Shown here one piece after another: positions 11,706 to 25,055 of a DNA stretch of 64,000 bases (positions are counted from its first letter, which is position 1; each line of letters begins with the position of its first letter). This DNA comes from Odontesthes bonariensis. Its lineage: Eukaryota > Chordata > Actinopteri > Atheriniformes > Atherinopsidae. The DNA lies in contig NC_134528.1 in NCBI RefSeq assembly GCF_027942865.1, forward strand, positions 8,241,586-8,305,585. Reading direction: 5' to 3'. The notes under the pieces are model-generated. The model had not been told where the DNA came from. It made no database searches and saw only the letters and a program-made list of their open reading frames with translations. Both the position numbers and the translations under genes were made by a program.

Positions 11706-12321
11706 GTGGAAATCACTTATGAGAGTTCAGATTGATAACGTGCTATAGATGAGCCTCGAGGACGTCTGAGGAGCAGAATGTAAAGGTCTCACTTGCTCAC
11801 CTCTTTCTATATCTTAGAAATGAGAAAAATTAGACTAGCTGAAAGGGAAGAAGGGAAACCTGATCTGACAGGAGTAAAACTGGAGTATCATTTCAAAGGT
11901 CAAAGCCAGTACAATGACCCTTTAACCTTAAACTTGACTCAGGATCAGCTATCAGTCTCATCCAACAGATCTGGGAGCCTTCTTGAAGGTAAGGACCTTT
12001 TGAGGTAAAGACTTCCCAAACTAACAAGTAAAACCTTGTCATTTCGTCATTTTCAAAATTTGGTTCTAATAGGAATCTGTAACTAATGCTAAAGTTCTGG
12101 CTAAAACAGGTGTGACACTGAGATCACACTCCTGTAAAATGGATTTAATCACCTGTCTTGCTTCGGGGTTCCTCATAATCTGAGGTTATTAAACTCGGAT
12201 TTATTGTTTACACACGAAATTTGTGCATCCAGTTTTGGCACCTGTTGACATTTACATGCACAGGGTCACACACTCATAGAGACAGATGCCATAAACTGGA
12301 GAAGTGGGGAGCCAAAGTAAG

Positions 12322-12394
12322 CGCCCAATGTGGGGCTCGAACCCACGACCCTGAGATTAAGAGTCTCATGCTCTACCGACTGAGCTAGCCGGGC
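12322..12394 (-). tRNA. tRNA-Lys, anticodon CTT (degenerate or tRNA-derived copy)
   Basis: The 73-base minus-strand segment folds as a tRNA-Lys. It starts GCCCGGCTAGCTCAG (A-box region) and has anticodon loop CTCTTAA with CTT, and B box GGTTCGAGCCC. It has no intron, and CCA is not encoded, as normal in eukaryotes. Compared with the vertebrate tRNA-Lys(CTT) sequence I know, one base at the foot of the acceptor stem (position 66) is A instead of G, leaving a C-A mismatch with position 7. No run of four T's follows within about 60 bases downstream on the transcribed strand, so a normal Pol III terminator is lacking. It may be a weak gene, a pseudogene or a tRNA-derived retroposed copy. Confidence 0.85.
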
Positions 12395-13395
12395 ACATCA
12401 GCCTGTGTTACAGCTCAATTTGATCCCCAAGAAAGACGCAGATAGACAAGATGACACATTAGTTCAGGTATGAGTAATTTCTCTCTGTGGTGCAAAAAGA
12501 CAAGTATGCTCTGACATGAAAGAACCAGTTCTCTTGTATTTTGTCTGAAGCCTAGTTTACAGAAAAAAAGTAAGTGCACAGAGAGGGTTTGCACTGAATC
12601 ATGGGGGTGATAATAAGCATCTCTGTTTTGTTTGGTTCTAAGGAAAAAAGTTTTGTGTATCCCCCTTTAATTCTGCTGCAGTGTTGCTTGAGTCAGTGTG
12701 GACTTCACAGGCATTGGGGCCTCTCTGTCTGCCTTTGATTTCTTTACCGGCTGCATCTTCGACAGACTGGTCCAGGGAAGCCCCTGGCACCAGACTCAGC
12801 TGACACATGGTATGTGGAACCCTGAACTCCTGAAAAATAATGTTGTAAGCTGTGGGAACGATTCCTCTGTGTGTTTGACAAAAGTAAATCACTGTAGATG
12901 AGACAGCAGGAGCGAGACCCCGCACGGTTGTGATGATTCGCAGATTTTTTTTGGTCCATTCCTCCTTTCTGAAGCTTTCTTTAATATGCAGTGTTTTTCT
13001 GTAAATGTTTTTATGCTGCGTAAGTACACACTGCTTTCTATAATGACTCCAGGCTGTGTGCTGGATGGGTCTGGGTGTCCTCTTGCCTGTGTGGGTGTGG
13101 GATATGGCCTCAGAAGTCTCTGAATGGGGCTCTTTGTGTTTTCAGGCATTACCGCACTGAGACGATGGCGGCTCTGTCGCCTGCCAACTCCTCAAGAGGC
13201 AAAAACATGCAAAAAATGGAACAAATGAGTTAAATGCATCCAGGCTTGCACAAAGTTTCATTGAACTTTTTCAGCTATCAACAGTTAGAAGCTAATAGTC
13301 ATTCATGGTTTGCTCGGTTAGGTTAATCCAAGTAATGTTTTTAAGATAATATCCAAAGATGTGCCACCAAAATCACTTTGTATGTCAGAGTAAAG
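12395..13395. other. Intergenic, nothing recognised
   Basis: AT-moderate sequence with short chance ORFs on both strands (for example around 12698-12901 and 12889-13149). No splice-supported exon, RNA gene or clear repeat was identified. Confidence 0.5.
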
Positions 13396-13940
13396 TTCTA
13401 CACATGGGCGTCGCACCCGTGGGGGATGGGGGTGTTTCGACACCCCCACTTTTACAGCAAGATGATTTTCCCTTTTTGAATTTTCAATAACCAAATCAAG
13501 TTTTAACAAATCATAAAATGTGTTTTAAAAACTCTGTGCCCTCTTTAGAATAATTCCATCCAGATTTGAGCAGTGTAACTATTGTAGTTTCCATTCAGGA
13601 TCTAGTTTAGGGTGATCAAAATGCAAAAAATGCTGTAAAATGGCCCTGTTCTGCATTTGTACAAATCAGAAAAAGGTTTCACAAATCCCAAACAAGGTTT
13701 TAATGAATCTATAGCCTCTTTAGAATAATTCCATCCAGATTTGAGCAGTCTAACTATTGTAGTTTTCATACATGATCTAGTTTAGGATGATCAAAATGCA
13801 AAAAAATGCAGTGAAATGGCCCTTTATGCCCATCCATTTAATTCGCGAATCGGAGGCCAACTTCAGCGTCGTGTCCATGGGCTTGATGTGGCGCTCATGT
13901 AACACCCCCACATTTAAAATCACTGCTCCACCCCTGGTTT
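13396..13940. repeat. Repeat element with internal 175-bp duplicated unit
   Basis: A unit beginning CTCTTTAGAATAATTCCATC occurs at 13541 and again at 13716, offset exactly 175 bp, with high identity over about 110 bases through AAATGGCCCT. The block is introduced by a GC-rich part with a short hairpin (GTGGGGG...CCCCCAC at about 13420-13449) and ends near CACCCCCAC / CCACCCCTGG (about 13902-13936). It looks like an interspersed repeat of unknown class with a tandem internal unit. Confidence 0.6.
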
Positions 13941-15735
13941 ACATATAGCGTAATCTCCTGTGTTTTGACTGGTTTGTACTGATCAGAGCTTTGCATGACT
14001 ATTCAAATAGCTGCCATCTGGAGAAGGGGAAGAGATGAAACAACTTGAGTAATGCAGCTCTTAATCATGACGGAAACAAAGAGTGCAGAGACCAAAAGAA
14101 TTCCACTTCATCAAAACACATGAGGATGTAAGAGTATTAAGCTGAGAAAAGATGTTTCAGCTGTTGGTAAAGCACGCTCTTACCAGCTAAAATCAAATGA
14201 AAACATCCTGATCAGCTGCCATAATAACGGCTATTATTGATCACAAGCAACATAGACCTGAGGGATTGTGAGAGTCAGTGAAGGCTAACGATGGGACGCA
14301 TGGATACATGGCGTGCATAGCTCTCTGCTTCATTAGCTGCCCTTCATTAGACCAACTATTTGAGTCTGGAGATAATTTCAGTATCTCCAATCAGTCAATC
14401 AGCTGGGGGCTTTGCTGCCGCAAATAGACTTTAGTCAAAGTTGAAGATGGGATCAAAATTCAGAGCAATTTCAGCTCCTATGCTATGTTAACACAGCTGT
14501 ATTTATCAGAGGACAGTAAGAGTCAACATCAATAAAATAACAACACGGAGCATCTTTCCTTCTGGAAAAATGTAAAGGATAAGGTTGACATTTATGAAAA
14601 TACTCTGCTAAAATCCTTACTACTCAAATCATTTCGGGCAAATCAAACAAGAAAGTGAGTGGACATTTAGGTTGGGGTGCCCTGTTGTCATGCCAACATG
14701 GAAAAGAAGTACAACAGGTGGAGAAAGGTAAGAAAATATGAAGCTTTGATATTTAATAACATTCAAAGAAATGACCTGAGAAGTTTCCAAAGTAGTCTCT
14801 CTGCATGTTTCTGCATAGAAACGTGCTTTTGAGAGTCATAGAAATATTCAAGCGCTTGGTTTTTGTTCTCTAAACCCAAATTTAAGCACACAGAAAAATA
14901 TTCTTAGAGGCAGACTGAGACTAAAATAAAAACAGAACATGTTACAAGATTGAGTTCATGCAGGGGCACTGGAGTTGGGCAGCACAAACATTTCTTTTTA
15001 AACAAGGACAATAACTTTTCTTATCACTCAAACTGGGATCCAGCCTGCAATCCTCGCATTCCTGTCCTTGCATTGGATATAACAATTATACTAACTGTAA
15101 ATCTAAAATGCTCAAAGACAGCACCCTTCCCATCATGGCTCCATTAAGAGCATGCTTAATTTCTGTGTGGCTTTGCAGCTCGATCATGCTGGGGAGTCAC
15201 ATCGCCTGGAGACATACCTCAGGCCCTTTCAGACTCAAAGCTGATTCAAGATGCTCTACCACCCCCATAATGTCAGGACAGGAGGGTGGTGGGGTTTGCT
15301 CTGCCCCTCTCACGTGGCACTCAGCACGTTTGACCCACATTATGCCTGCTGCTGTGTGTATTAATAACCACATCCTCCTCCGTGTGCTCCCAGACCAGGA
15401 CAAGGCTCAGGTTTATTATGTGAAATTGAAACGTTATATTTGTATGCATTTATCTTGTTTTTCTAAATATCCAATAAAAGGAGAAAAGAAGAACAATGTG
15501 TTGATCTTGTTTCGTGTATCTCTGTGGAATAAAACCTAATAATGTGTAAACCTACATTCATGTGAAAACAGGAAGCGCACCTCGATCAGTTCTGATCATT
15601 TACATATAAGGACATAATGAAAAAAAAAAAGGATTAGTCTTTACCAGGTGTTAACATCAGGTAAATACAACCAGAGATGAAAAACAACATGTGACATAAT
15701 AAACTGTGTCACTATTTATTTAACAAAAAACGAAG
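13941..15735. other. Intergenic, nothing recognised
   Basis: No coding exon or known repeat was identified. A 143-codon frame at 15108-15539 shows no recognisable motif and its codon content looks random, so I do not call it a gene. Confidence 0.5.
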
Positions 15736-15739
15736 TACA

Positions 15740-16590
15740 CTTCTACTGCTTCCACTGAAATGATTACGTGCCAGCCAGGTGCTGCTAATCAAATGCACTT
15801 GATTAATTAATCATTAGCAGGTGTGAGCACCTCTATAAAAGCAGAGGTTTTGTCAGTTTGCTGATCTGAAGCATGCAGACGTGTGTTACCCCACAATGCC
15901 AAGGAGGAAAGACATCAGCAATGATCTTAGAGAAGCAATTGTTGCTGCCCATCAATATGGGAAGAGCTATAAGCCCAAAGTGCTTCATTCAGCTGTAAGA
16001 AACATTCTCACTGTTGTCAATCTTCCCATGAGTGGACGTCCCAGCAAGTTCCTCCCAAGGTCAGCCCGTGCAATGCTCAGAGAAACTGTAAAAAAAAAAC
16101 AAGAGCTACATCTCAGACTCTCCAGGTCTCAGTTAGCATGTTAAATGTTAAAGTTCATGACAGTGCAATTAGAAGAAGACGTAAAAAGTATGGCTTGTTT
16201 AGAAGGATTGCAGAAGAAAGCCTCTTCTCTCTAAGAAGAAATGGCAGCACAGCTTCGGTTTGTAAAGCTGCATCTGAAAGTGGAGATGTTTGGTCATAAT
16301 GCACGGCAACACATTCGGAGAAAACCAAACACAGCATAAGACCTGGACACCTTGCAGTCACTGGGTCGACAAAGTATTCCAACAAATATGCAATAGAATG
16401 TCTTAAAAAGGAAAAAAGACATTTCAGTAGCTCAACCTAATTGGATTGCTGTGGTGGGACTTTAAGAGAGTTGTGCACAAATGCATGCACAAAAAGCCTC
16501 AATGAACTGAAGCAGCACTGTAAAGAAGAGCAGACCCAAATTCCTCCACTGCGACGTGAGAGACTGACATATTACTGACATATAATGTTT
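15740..16590 (+). mobile_element. Tc1-like transposon, decayed
   Basis: The plus strand encodes recognisable Tc1 transposase pieces in order: MPRRKDISNDLREAIVAAHQ (about 15896), then SGRPSKFLPRSARAMLRE (about 16032), then a region that restarts in other frames with VKVHDSAIRRR-like and LHLKVEMFGHNA-like words (16150-16310). A C-terminal HKCLNELKQHCKE-like stretch is at about 16480-16530. Several frameshifts and a missing middle part show that it is dead. Upstream, 15790-15840 has the TATAAAA-containing leader usual for such elements. Exact terminal repeats could not be fixed by eye. Confidence 0.8.
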
Positions 16591-19500
16591 GACACATGCA
16601 TGAACCAAAGTAAACATAGAGGTTTCAACTGTAAAGAGTGTGCTGAGACGCAGCCCATTAGAATTAAGGTGAGCTAAACTCCTCTGAGATTACCAGCAGC
16701 GCTGTGATAGAGGTTCACCAGAAAGATCCAAACGTCAACCAGCATGTTTTGCTTTTGAGTACACTTGCATTGAGTTCCTTATCCTCCCCAGTCCCTACAG
16801 CCACACTGAGGACGCCATGTGCTCATGTCTCATTTGCTGAACTGCCATGACGCATTAGCAACGGACCTTTAGCTGACAGTCCACCCCAGCGACGCAGCTG
16901 TACTGTAAACACCTGTCGTCTCAGTTTGCTCGACTTCCCACATCCTGCCGTTTTAACACGACAGGAAAAGCTTTTGAGAGACAACATCATAGCCCGGGTT
17001 TATATAGCACAGAGATCTGGCCAAAGAGAGAGCTGAGGGGCTTAATCTGTTCTGGCACCAGGGGTGTGGAAGCTGTTCAAGAGCCCTGAGGCGACTAGAG
17101 AGGGTCTTACATAGCAGCTATAGCTTTTTTATATGTTGGAAATCTTCAGAGGTTAAACGAGAGGGCAGGTGGGATGACAATAAACACTTAATCACAGGCA
17201 CAGGAGAAAAGACCGTGGTGAGGCATTTGAGTGATGGGCTTCATTCCTCTTAAGCAAGTGGTCAGAATTAGCGTCCTCACACCAGACTTTCTTTTAATTC
17301 ACTCTGAAGGCGAGTAAAAAAAGCGAGATGGGGACAGCTCTGCCCTCAGCCAACCAGGCATTCCCAACAGCCAGGCCAAAGAAAATGGCTATTCATTCTC
17401 AAATTAGCCGTTTGCATGGTCACCTTCAAAGGAGGCCCCTCTCTGTGTACACACACTGACTGTCTGCTTCATGAGCGCCTGAACGCTAGAAACCACGGCT
17501 GTTAATTGAAGCATTATCGGCACAAGCATGGTTAGATAAGCTGATTATCAGTGAGTGCACTATCCTCCATCAAGCCACATAAGGCCAAGCCCACGCTACA
17601 TTTGAACACAGCCTTTTAGAATTGTTCAAACTTGTGCAGAAAATACAGATCAATAAATGTGCAGGAAAATCTACTTTCCATATCTATTGAGTGAAAGTTT
17701 GCAATAAATATAGTACATTTTAATGAAGTGCCTCAATTACAAAAGGACATTGATAATGATGATCAAAGGAAGTGTATTATTCAATAAAAGCAACTCCCAC
17801 CCTTGGCGCACTCTTACTTAGATTAAATGTCTGAGGTCATGGTTGGCACCTCACAGCTCCAGCTAACAATGACAAAAGCAGCAGAATTCCCACAAAAGAT
17901 GATCACGCAGAGCCAACACAGAACCTCGCCAAAAATCTTGATATTGATATAAAGCGATAGGCTCTGACCTTACAATTCAGACTAATTCTAAACAGCAGAA
18001 AATGCAGCGCACATTGCTCATTTGCAACATCTGCTTCCTGGAGATTAGTGAAGCTAAGAAAGGACACATGTGTCGGCCGTTAATGACTGCATTATTATAA
18101 CATATGTGGAAACAGGATTAATAATAACTTGTCCTTGATTAGCAGAAGCCTCAAAACCAGATGCTCTTTTCAGCCGAATTATAAACTCTGCAGTTTACAG
18201 AGAAACAGATAAAGTTTATAGCTTGACTCCATCTGCCGTTCATCAGGCGTTGTTGTTCTCTTTCAGACACTGTGTCGTCATTCTTTCTTTTGTAGTTTTT
18301 ACACGTCAGACATGACTCATTTTTTTATATAAATGTAATGTAAACCAAAACAGAATACATTCATTATGCAAATTGTTTAGACATTGTTGAGAAACTTAGA
18401 CATCATTGTAGTACTCAGTAATACTGGAAGAGTTGTAAATAGCTTGCTGTGGAATATCTCCCAATAAATTACCTTAATTGGGAACAGATGAGTCACATGG
18501 TTTAGTATAAGAAGAGCATTCCAGAGAGAGTGAGTCCTCCTGAATCAAAGATGGTGAAGGTTTACAACTCTTAACTATATGGGATAATAGTTCAACATAA
18601 AAAAAACCCATCTTATTTTTATTAAATGGCTAAAATTTGAGGAATTCATCATCTATAGTACTTTATAACGTTCCAAGAATCCACAGATATTTTTTCACAT
18701 GAAAGCTGAAAACTAATGTTGACAGGTGTGACGAATATGATTCTGCAGAGGAAGTCACAGCTTCGGCTCAGGAACACGTCTGAAAATCATGGTCAGTGAT
18801 CATAATTAATCTTTGCATCCACAAATACGGGTAAAAATTCTACCATTGCAAGGAGAAATCAGAGATGAATTCATACATTGTGCTAAATAGTTCAGAAAGT
18901 ATGTTTAAGATGTTTTCACCTAAATCATTTTCTAATTTGTTTTTAAGGGAATATATTTGTCAATAAATATATTGGCATGTAGTAACATGTTTAGCATGCC
19001 ACATTTACATCATGAGATCAAGAGTGAAAATTTTACCGCAGTCTAACACCTTGGATTGCTTAGCTCTGTCACATGAGAGTGGGCACAAGGAAGTGTTGTG
19101 ATGAGGTTGTAGTTAAAGCATGGAGTAAAGTGCTGAAGTTCATGTAAAATAGACTGGGCTAAGGGAGAAAAACTGTCCTGGAGTCAAATCAAAATGTGAA
19201 ATTATATTTCAGAAAATCCTGGATGATGTGTCATCTCATCTAAAGAGGAGAGGGATTGGCTGGCTTGTTATCAGTGCACAGTTTAAAGTACGCATCTGTG
19301 ATAGTATGAGGGTGCTCCAGTGTACATAACATGGATGATTTACACATCTGTGAAGGCATCATCAATGCTCAAAGAAATGTACAGGTTTTGGAGCAACATA
19401 CTGTGTACTGTCATCCAAAAGGGCCTTTTCTACTGTTTGCACGTATTATAACATCATAGCTCCGTTGTAAAAGAGTCTTGGGGAAAAACATACAATAGAG

Positions 19501-20374
19501 GAGGCACTGTACTGTTGAACAGCTGATATCTTATGAAAGCATCACAGTGCAAGTCTCCCAACTTTGTTGGACCATGTTGATGGCATAAAATCAATAATTA
19601 GCAAAAGATATAGTTTTGTTATGTTGCCTTTGTACTACAGTCAGTGAAACATATGGTCCAAATGATTTGTAAATCATTGCATTCTGCTTTTAGTCACTTT
19701 GTAAAAGGGTTGTGCGTGGTAAATTCAGATAGATTATCCCTCTGCTCTCGAAGTATGCCTAGAGAGAACAATGCATGTATTGTCAGATTCTTTACAATCA
19801 CAAGAGAAGTGGCACAAGAGCAGCACTGGGTTATAGTGCAGAACTTTACAGTCCGCTGATCATGTTTCTCTTCCTTATCAGTCCTGTTTGTTTGCTCAAA
19901 TGTTACATTGTGTTTTCAAATGTGAAGATACTCCTCTTTCCCAAAAATAAATGCAAGATTCAGCATTTTACAAATTCTTTTCATTTTAACAAGATAAACA
20001 TACAATAACATGAAAAGAAACTTTGCTGTTGCTGAATACAGCTTGAGTTTGTGACCTTCTGACCCAGTTTAAACACTGTTAAACCGATAATCTCTTTCTA
20101 CACTCTCTAAACCATTAATCTACGTGCAAAAACAACACTGTACTCACCAAATTAATTCACGAGGAAAGCTAAAGAACGGTTGAAGAAGTCAGACAAATTG
20201 AGGTTATCCAACTAATTTGAAAGAAAAAATGGTAAAATGATTACCATATTTACTGCCAACCTATCACAGAAGGTCATATAGACCGTTCTACCGCCTTTGT
20301 GCTGTTTTCCAAGTGCAATGAGAGATAATAACAGATTTTTAGATGCCTTCACTTTTGTTTCACCTTGAAAATAC
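16591..20374. other. Intergenic, no gene; possible regulatory block
   Basis: No coding exon is recognised. The part from about 17360 to 17600 is complex, GC-balanced sequence with several homeodomain-like TAAT/ATTA cores (AAATTAGCC, GTTAATTG, TGATTATC) and stands out from the AT-rich surroundings. It is a candidate conserved enhancer, untestable here. Small ORFs around 19644-20008 look like chance. Confidence 0.35.
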
Positions 20375-21640
20375 ACCACATTTCAAGAAAAGTTGGGAAG
20401 CTTTCTAAAATTCAGCAAAATCTTAAATCTGTTCCTGTATTATTAAAAAAAAACAAAGAAATTATATGCAGTTTCTTAACTGACCACCTCCTTTGTATTT
20501 AGAAAATACAAACAAATCTGTTGTTTAGTTTAATGCCAGCCGAACAACATACTCAAAAAACTGGGAACTGCGGACACTACTTGTTGCAGTTTTTCAGTGG
20601 AATCTGTGTCCATTCTTGCTGAATACAAGATGTCAGCACTCTGAGGTTGTTGTTGTTGATTCTTCTCTTTATAATGTGCCATACTTTTTCAGTTAGAGAC
20701 AGATGTGGACTACAGGCAGGCCAGTCAAGCACACACACTCTGTGTCTGTGCAGCCCTGCTGCCAGGTCTGGCTGGCCTTGTCCTAGTGAAATAAATACAG
20801 ACTTCCCAGTAAAATAAACAAGTTGCCTTGATGGAAGCATCTGTGCCTCCAAAATTGCAATAAAAGCCTCTGCATCAATGATAACATCACAATTGTACTA
20901 GTCCCTCATGCCGTAGACACTGATGCACCCCCATAACGTCACAGTGGGAGCATCAACCAAAGGCTTTGTCTGCACCTTTCATTGAAAACAGCCTGGATAG
21001 TCTTCCTTTGGCAAGCTGAATACAACCAAAATTCATCTGAAACATGGACTCACCTGACCACAGAACACATGTCTACTGTCTCTCTGTCCATCTGAGATGA
21101 AACACTGGCGAGTCCAGAGATCTAAGCAGCGTTTCTGCACAGAGATGATACACAGCCTCCTCCTTGAGTAATACAATGCAGTGGTGAACTGTGTTGAATG
21201 AAAATGGGTTTCCAAAGCACTCCCAAGCCCATGTGGCTTTATCGATCATGCTGGAATAATGTCTTCTTTTGCAGGGCTGCCTGAAGGCTCGAACATCCAT
21301 CCAACACTGGTTCCTGGCCTTGGCCTTGAGATCTCCTCAGACTTTAGACCTTACTCTTTAATCAATATTGTGCTCTGTACATGTTGAAAGACCAAAGTTC
21401 TTTGCAATCTTGCACAGAGAAATAATTGGTTTGCAACTTAGTGATGATTCTCTGACAGAGTTTGGCACAAAGCCGTGAGTCACGACACATGTTTGTGTGG
21501 AAAGACAAAGCCTTTGGTGGATGCTCCCTTTAAACCCAATCCTGACACCCTCACCTGTCACCAGTTCATTTGCTGAAGGGAGAATCCTTCACAACAATGC
21601 TCAATGTCCATAAAAATGTCTGTTTTTTGATCATCTTCTA
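20375..21640 (-). mobile_element. Tc1/mariner-superfamily transposon remnant
   Basis: Read on the minus strand, the ORF piece at 20577-20852 ends with CVLDWPACSPHLSLTEKVWH and RRINN, the C-terminal DDE-transposase signature (WPACSPDLSPIE-type) of Tc1/mariner relatives, then QEWTQIP. Upstream pieces (21033-21300) are frame-shifted. One end shows a TTTCAAGAAAAGTTGGGAA word (about 20388) typical of the termini of a common fish family. The copy is broken and cannot encode an active enzyme. Confidence 0.7.
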
Positions 21641-24030
21641 CTTTAGCTTTTGCTAATGATTAGCTTGTGGTAATCTACTGCTGGCCCTCTGAATCACGAT
21701 GCTGGGAGGCAGGACAAAGAGCTCACAGCTCATGGTTTTCTCTGTCCTTCTGTGCTCCCAAAACTGTAATCAGATCAAGATAAAAACAGGCAGGCAGGTC
21801 ATTCTCCTTGTCACCCTACTGTAAAAATACAGTCCTTGCTGAGCATCTATTTTAGTTATTTTGTACCCAAGTCGATGCTGGAGATTATATTCAGTTTCCA
21901 ATTTGTTTCCTGTGATCTCACTGTTAATCTGACTTTTATATTTTTCTTAAATCTTTAAAATACAAAGACATAAATAAACAAACATGAGCCAAATGCAGGC
22001 CTGTGAATATAATACATGAATACAATGTATGGGGCACATAAATACGTGTTTAGATGCCTTATAGGGCACCTGGGGAAAAACTTCCGCACATGCCTGTGCA
22101 TCATAAGGGAAAGCACTGCATTTTCACCTTCAGAAATTGACTCTCAAAGAGCAGAAATCTGAGAGCCATGTCTCAGTGAAATGAGCTGCAGCATAGCCGA
22201 CCACTTTGCTCTTCGCCACTTATCTCCATCTGGCATGTTTATGAGTAAAATGAGCCTAATGTGGATGCAGAGGGCTCATTATCAGCCGACACAACATAAT
22301 AGCAGGCAGGCTGACTGATTTGGGTGACGATAGGTATCTTGACCATGTCGATCCCGGCCCAGCAGGGAGCAGAGACCAGCTGGAACATTATCTCCTCACG
22401 CTAGAGTGGCAAAGAGCAGACACACAGGCTTGATTCTGGGAGTGAACAGGCATGCATTTAGCCCACGCACAATTATCAATTACTGTAACAACTCTTCTCA
22501 GACTCTCTTGTGGTCAGATAAGTGGTTGACATTTTTTTTTTTTCCATTACTGATTGCTGGAGCTTCAGCTTCAAAAAGCTCAATGAATCCAGTTTTTGGA
22601 TAAATGGGGTTCAGCTCGTTGAAAATTAAGAGAAATTTAGGAAATGTGCAGCACATGCGCAAAGTAAACAAGACCAGCACACACAAACACATAGTAGTGT
22701 GTGAATATTTGCACTTGAATGAGGTATGCTGATTTTGTTAGCTACGTTATTATGCCATAAACCATGGAATGTCTGACAATGGTTGGTCAGGTCATAACTT
22801 TAGCCCAGATTGAATCTCAAGGACTAGATTATCATGAAATTGTGTACATTAATCTTCACCAGAGGAAGTATTGGGATGATCTTCAGCCTCAGCTGTAGCT
22901 ACCTCACATTTAATAGTATTTAGTGGATTTTAACATACTAATGTACCAAATTAACTCAATTTAAGTGAAAGCTTTACCTGCAAAATCTGAAAATAATCCT
23001 AATCAGTCAGTGTAGGCATGTTGCCATGTTTGCATTTGCATTTAGCAATGCCAAGGGCAGCAATTATCAAACTTTCCACTTTTCCGTGGTTCATCTTTAT
23101 TCCTTTAAGTAACATGCAAAAAGATTGGGGTCAGAATAAAAACGTCAGTGCATGATGCATGCAAATAACCATACAATATGTATTAAACATGGGCTGCATG
23201 CAAAAAGTGCAGTAGCACTGAGAGGTGGAAGCTGTTGGCTCCGGAACATCCAGTAGATGTCTGACGAGATGTCAGCATTTCTACTTAGCGTTCTTATATA
23301 TGTCACCGCATATACGCCACCCGAGAAGACGAAAATGACAGAAAAAAAGAACTGGGTCTATATATACAGTCTTGTTTTAGTCCTCTGGAGGAGAGAGGCT
23401 TGTCTAGGAGGGTTGAGGTTATTCAGGTATGACCTCGTTCTACAGATTTAGAATATAGAGCAAAGAACCGTTTGTGTGGAGCAGGGTTTGAATTGGAGGT
23501 ATTCTTTAAAAGAAACTAATGTTAGTCTCTGTATTCACCATACCACCCAAAAACAGTGGTTCCGTGATCTTTTGGGGCTTCTATTAGACACTGCTCTCAT
23601 ATTATGATATTTCTATTAAGCTGTGAAAATATCATCATGATACTATTATAATGTCAGTGGTATCCTTTACCATTTTTCCTGCTGATATTCTAAGTGGTGA
23701 GTAGTTTTCAAATAAATGTATTCAGTTTTGTTGCATTTGAGTTGACCTATTCCAGAGCTTACAGATGCAGTTGTTCTGACTTGAGGACAGATTGTGAGCA
23801 CAGGCACTGGGGTTTTAAACAAGACTGCACACAAAGCCAGGGGAATTTGTGCCTCCATAGAAACTAAAACTGAAGTCCTCCTGGGAAGAAATGTATTTAT
23901 CAGCTTTAAAGCTGGGGTTTTAAAGTTTATGTTGGAGTTGTGGTCTGTTTTTTTATTGTATTTCGATGGTTTAGGTAAATAATGCATTTTGCATTTTGTC
24001 AAAAAAATGCCCTTATTGACAATGTGAAAG
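21641..24030. other. Intergenic, nothing firmly recognised
   Basis: AT-rich sequence with a 13-base T-run at about 22531-22543. The minus-strand frame at 23667-24215 (182 codons) crosses a GT-rich microsatellite and has no recognisable motif, so it is not called. No exon or RNA gene seen. Confidence 0.45.
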
Positions 24031-24032
24031 AT

Positions 24033-24063
24033 CTGTGTGTGCGTGTGTGTGAGAGAGAGAGTG
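24033..24063. repeat. (GT)n/(GA)n microsatellite
   Basis: Short compound simple repeat: TGTGTGTGCGTGTGTGTG followed by AGAGAGAGAG. Confidence 0.85.
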
Positions 24064-24929
24064 CAGCTCAGGTGCACGGAGTATCTAACTAATATAAAAA
24101 CCCCGGAAGTTAGTAAATCTACTTCAAAATAAAGTTTGCATTGAAGGTCATGGCCATGAACATAACTCACAACTGTAAATTTGAAACCTTTACCGATTGG
24201 GTTTTGCAGTTCCAAAGACTCACCTGGATAAAAACATATACAATATCCCTGATTTTAGAGTTATTCAGCCAAATCTCAGTGATATTTTTAGTTTGTGTAT
24301 AAAGTAATAAAGATATCAAGTTTGTACGGTTCAGCAGAACGGTCTTTTCTTCATCTGTAAAAATGACTATAAAGTTGCAGCAGCTTTCATCTAAATCAAT
24401 TTCAACAAATACGAAACACTAAAAATGTCTTTAAAGTTGAACTCTTTGTTCTTCTTTTAAAATACATCATTTTAGTGAGGTGTACCTAATATATGACAAT
24501 CATACTCTGTATATTCAGTTTTATGTTGCATGTTTACTGAGTTTTGATTGGTTATTCACAATAAGTTGCCAATTTATGTCCACTTTTTCTCACAAAAGCA
24601 CATGTGGAAAATGACTTAATATCACAACAACATCTGAAACTTTACCAACTTTCAAGTTTCACCCGATTGATAAAAAAATGTTAGAACTGACAGAAAAATG
24701 CATTTTTGCTGTGTTGCTATGAAGAAAATGTTGTATAAATCAGGCTATGAATACTAAAATGAAGGAAAATGGAAGGAATTCAGCAGGAACCTTTGGTATT
24801 TGCTGCTGAAGTGAGGAATTTGATCTCAGAGAATAAATGAATATATTAAGAAAATGGTCTATGCATTATTTCATTGCATTTCAGTGCATACAGTGCATTT
24901 CATTGCGCTGTATTTCATTCATCTGAAAT

Positions 24930-25055
24930 TATTCATCTGTAAAAATTCACTATTTATTTATTGCTGCTATTTGCACTTCTGGTGAGATGCCAAAACCTAC
25001 TTTTCGTTATGCTACATGTGTAATGACAATAAAGTTGAATCTCATCATCATAAAA
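24930..25055 (+). mobile_element. LINE 3' end fragment
   Basis: The words TTTGCACTTCTGGTGAGATG, then TTTTCGTTATG, then AATGACAATAAAGTTGAATC are the characteristic 3' tail of a widespread teleost non-LTR retrotransposon. Only the tail is present, as expected for 5'-truncated insertion. Further upstream parts of 24300-24930 may be older repeat sequence. Confidence 0.55.

Noticed and set aside
15108-15539. 143-codon plus-strand ORF
   Set aside because: No protein motif, no splice sites and no codon bias; adjacent to transposon-derived DNA.
23667-24215. 182-codon minus-strand ORF
   Set aside because: It runs through a GT microsatellite (encoding THTHT) and AT-rich sequence, with no recognisable domain.
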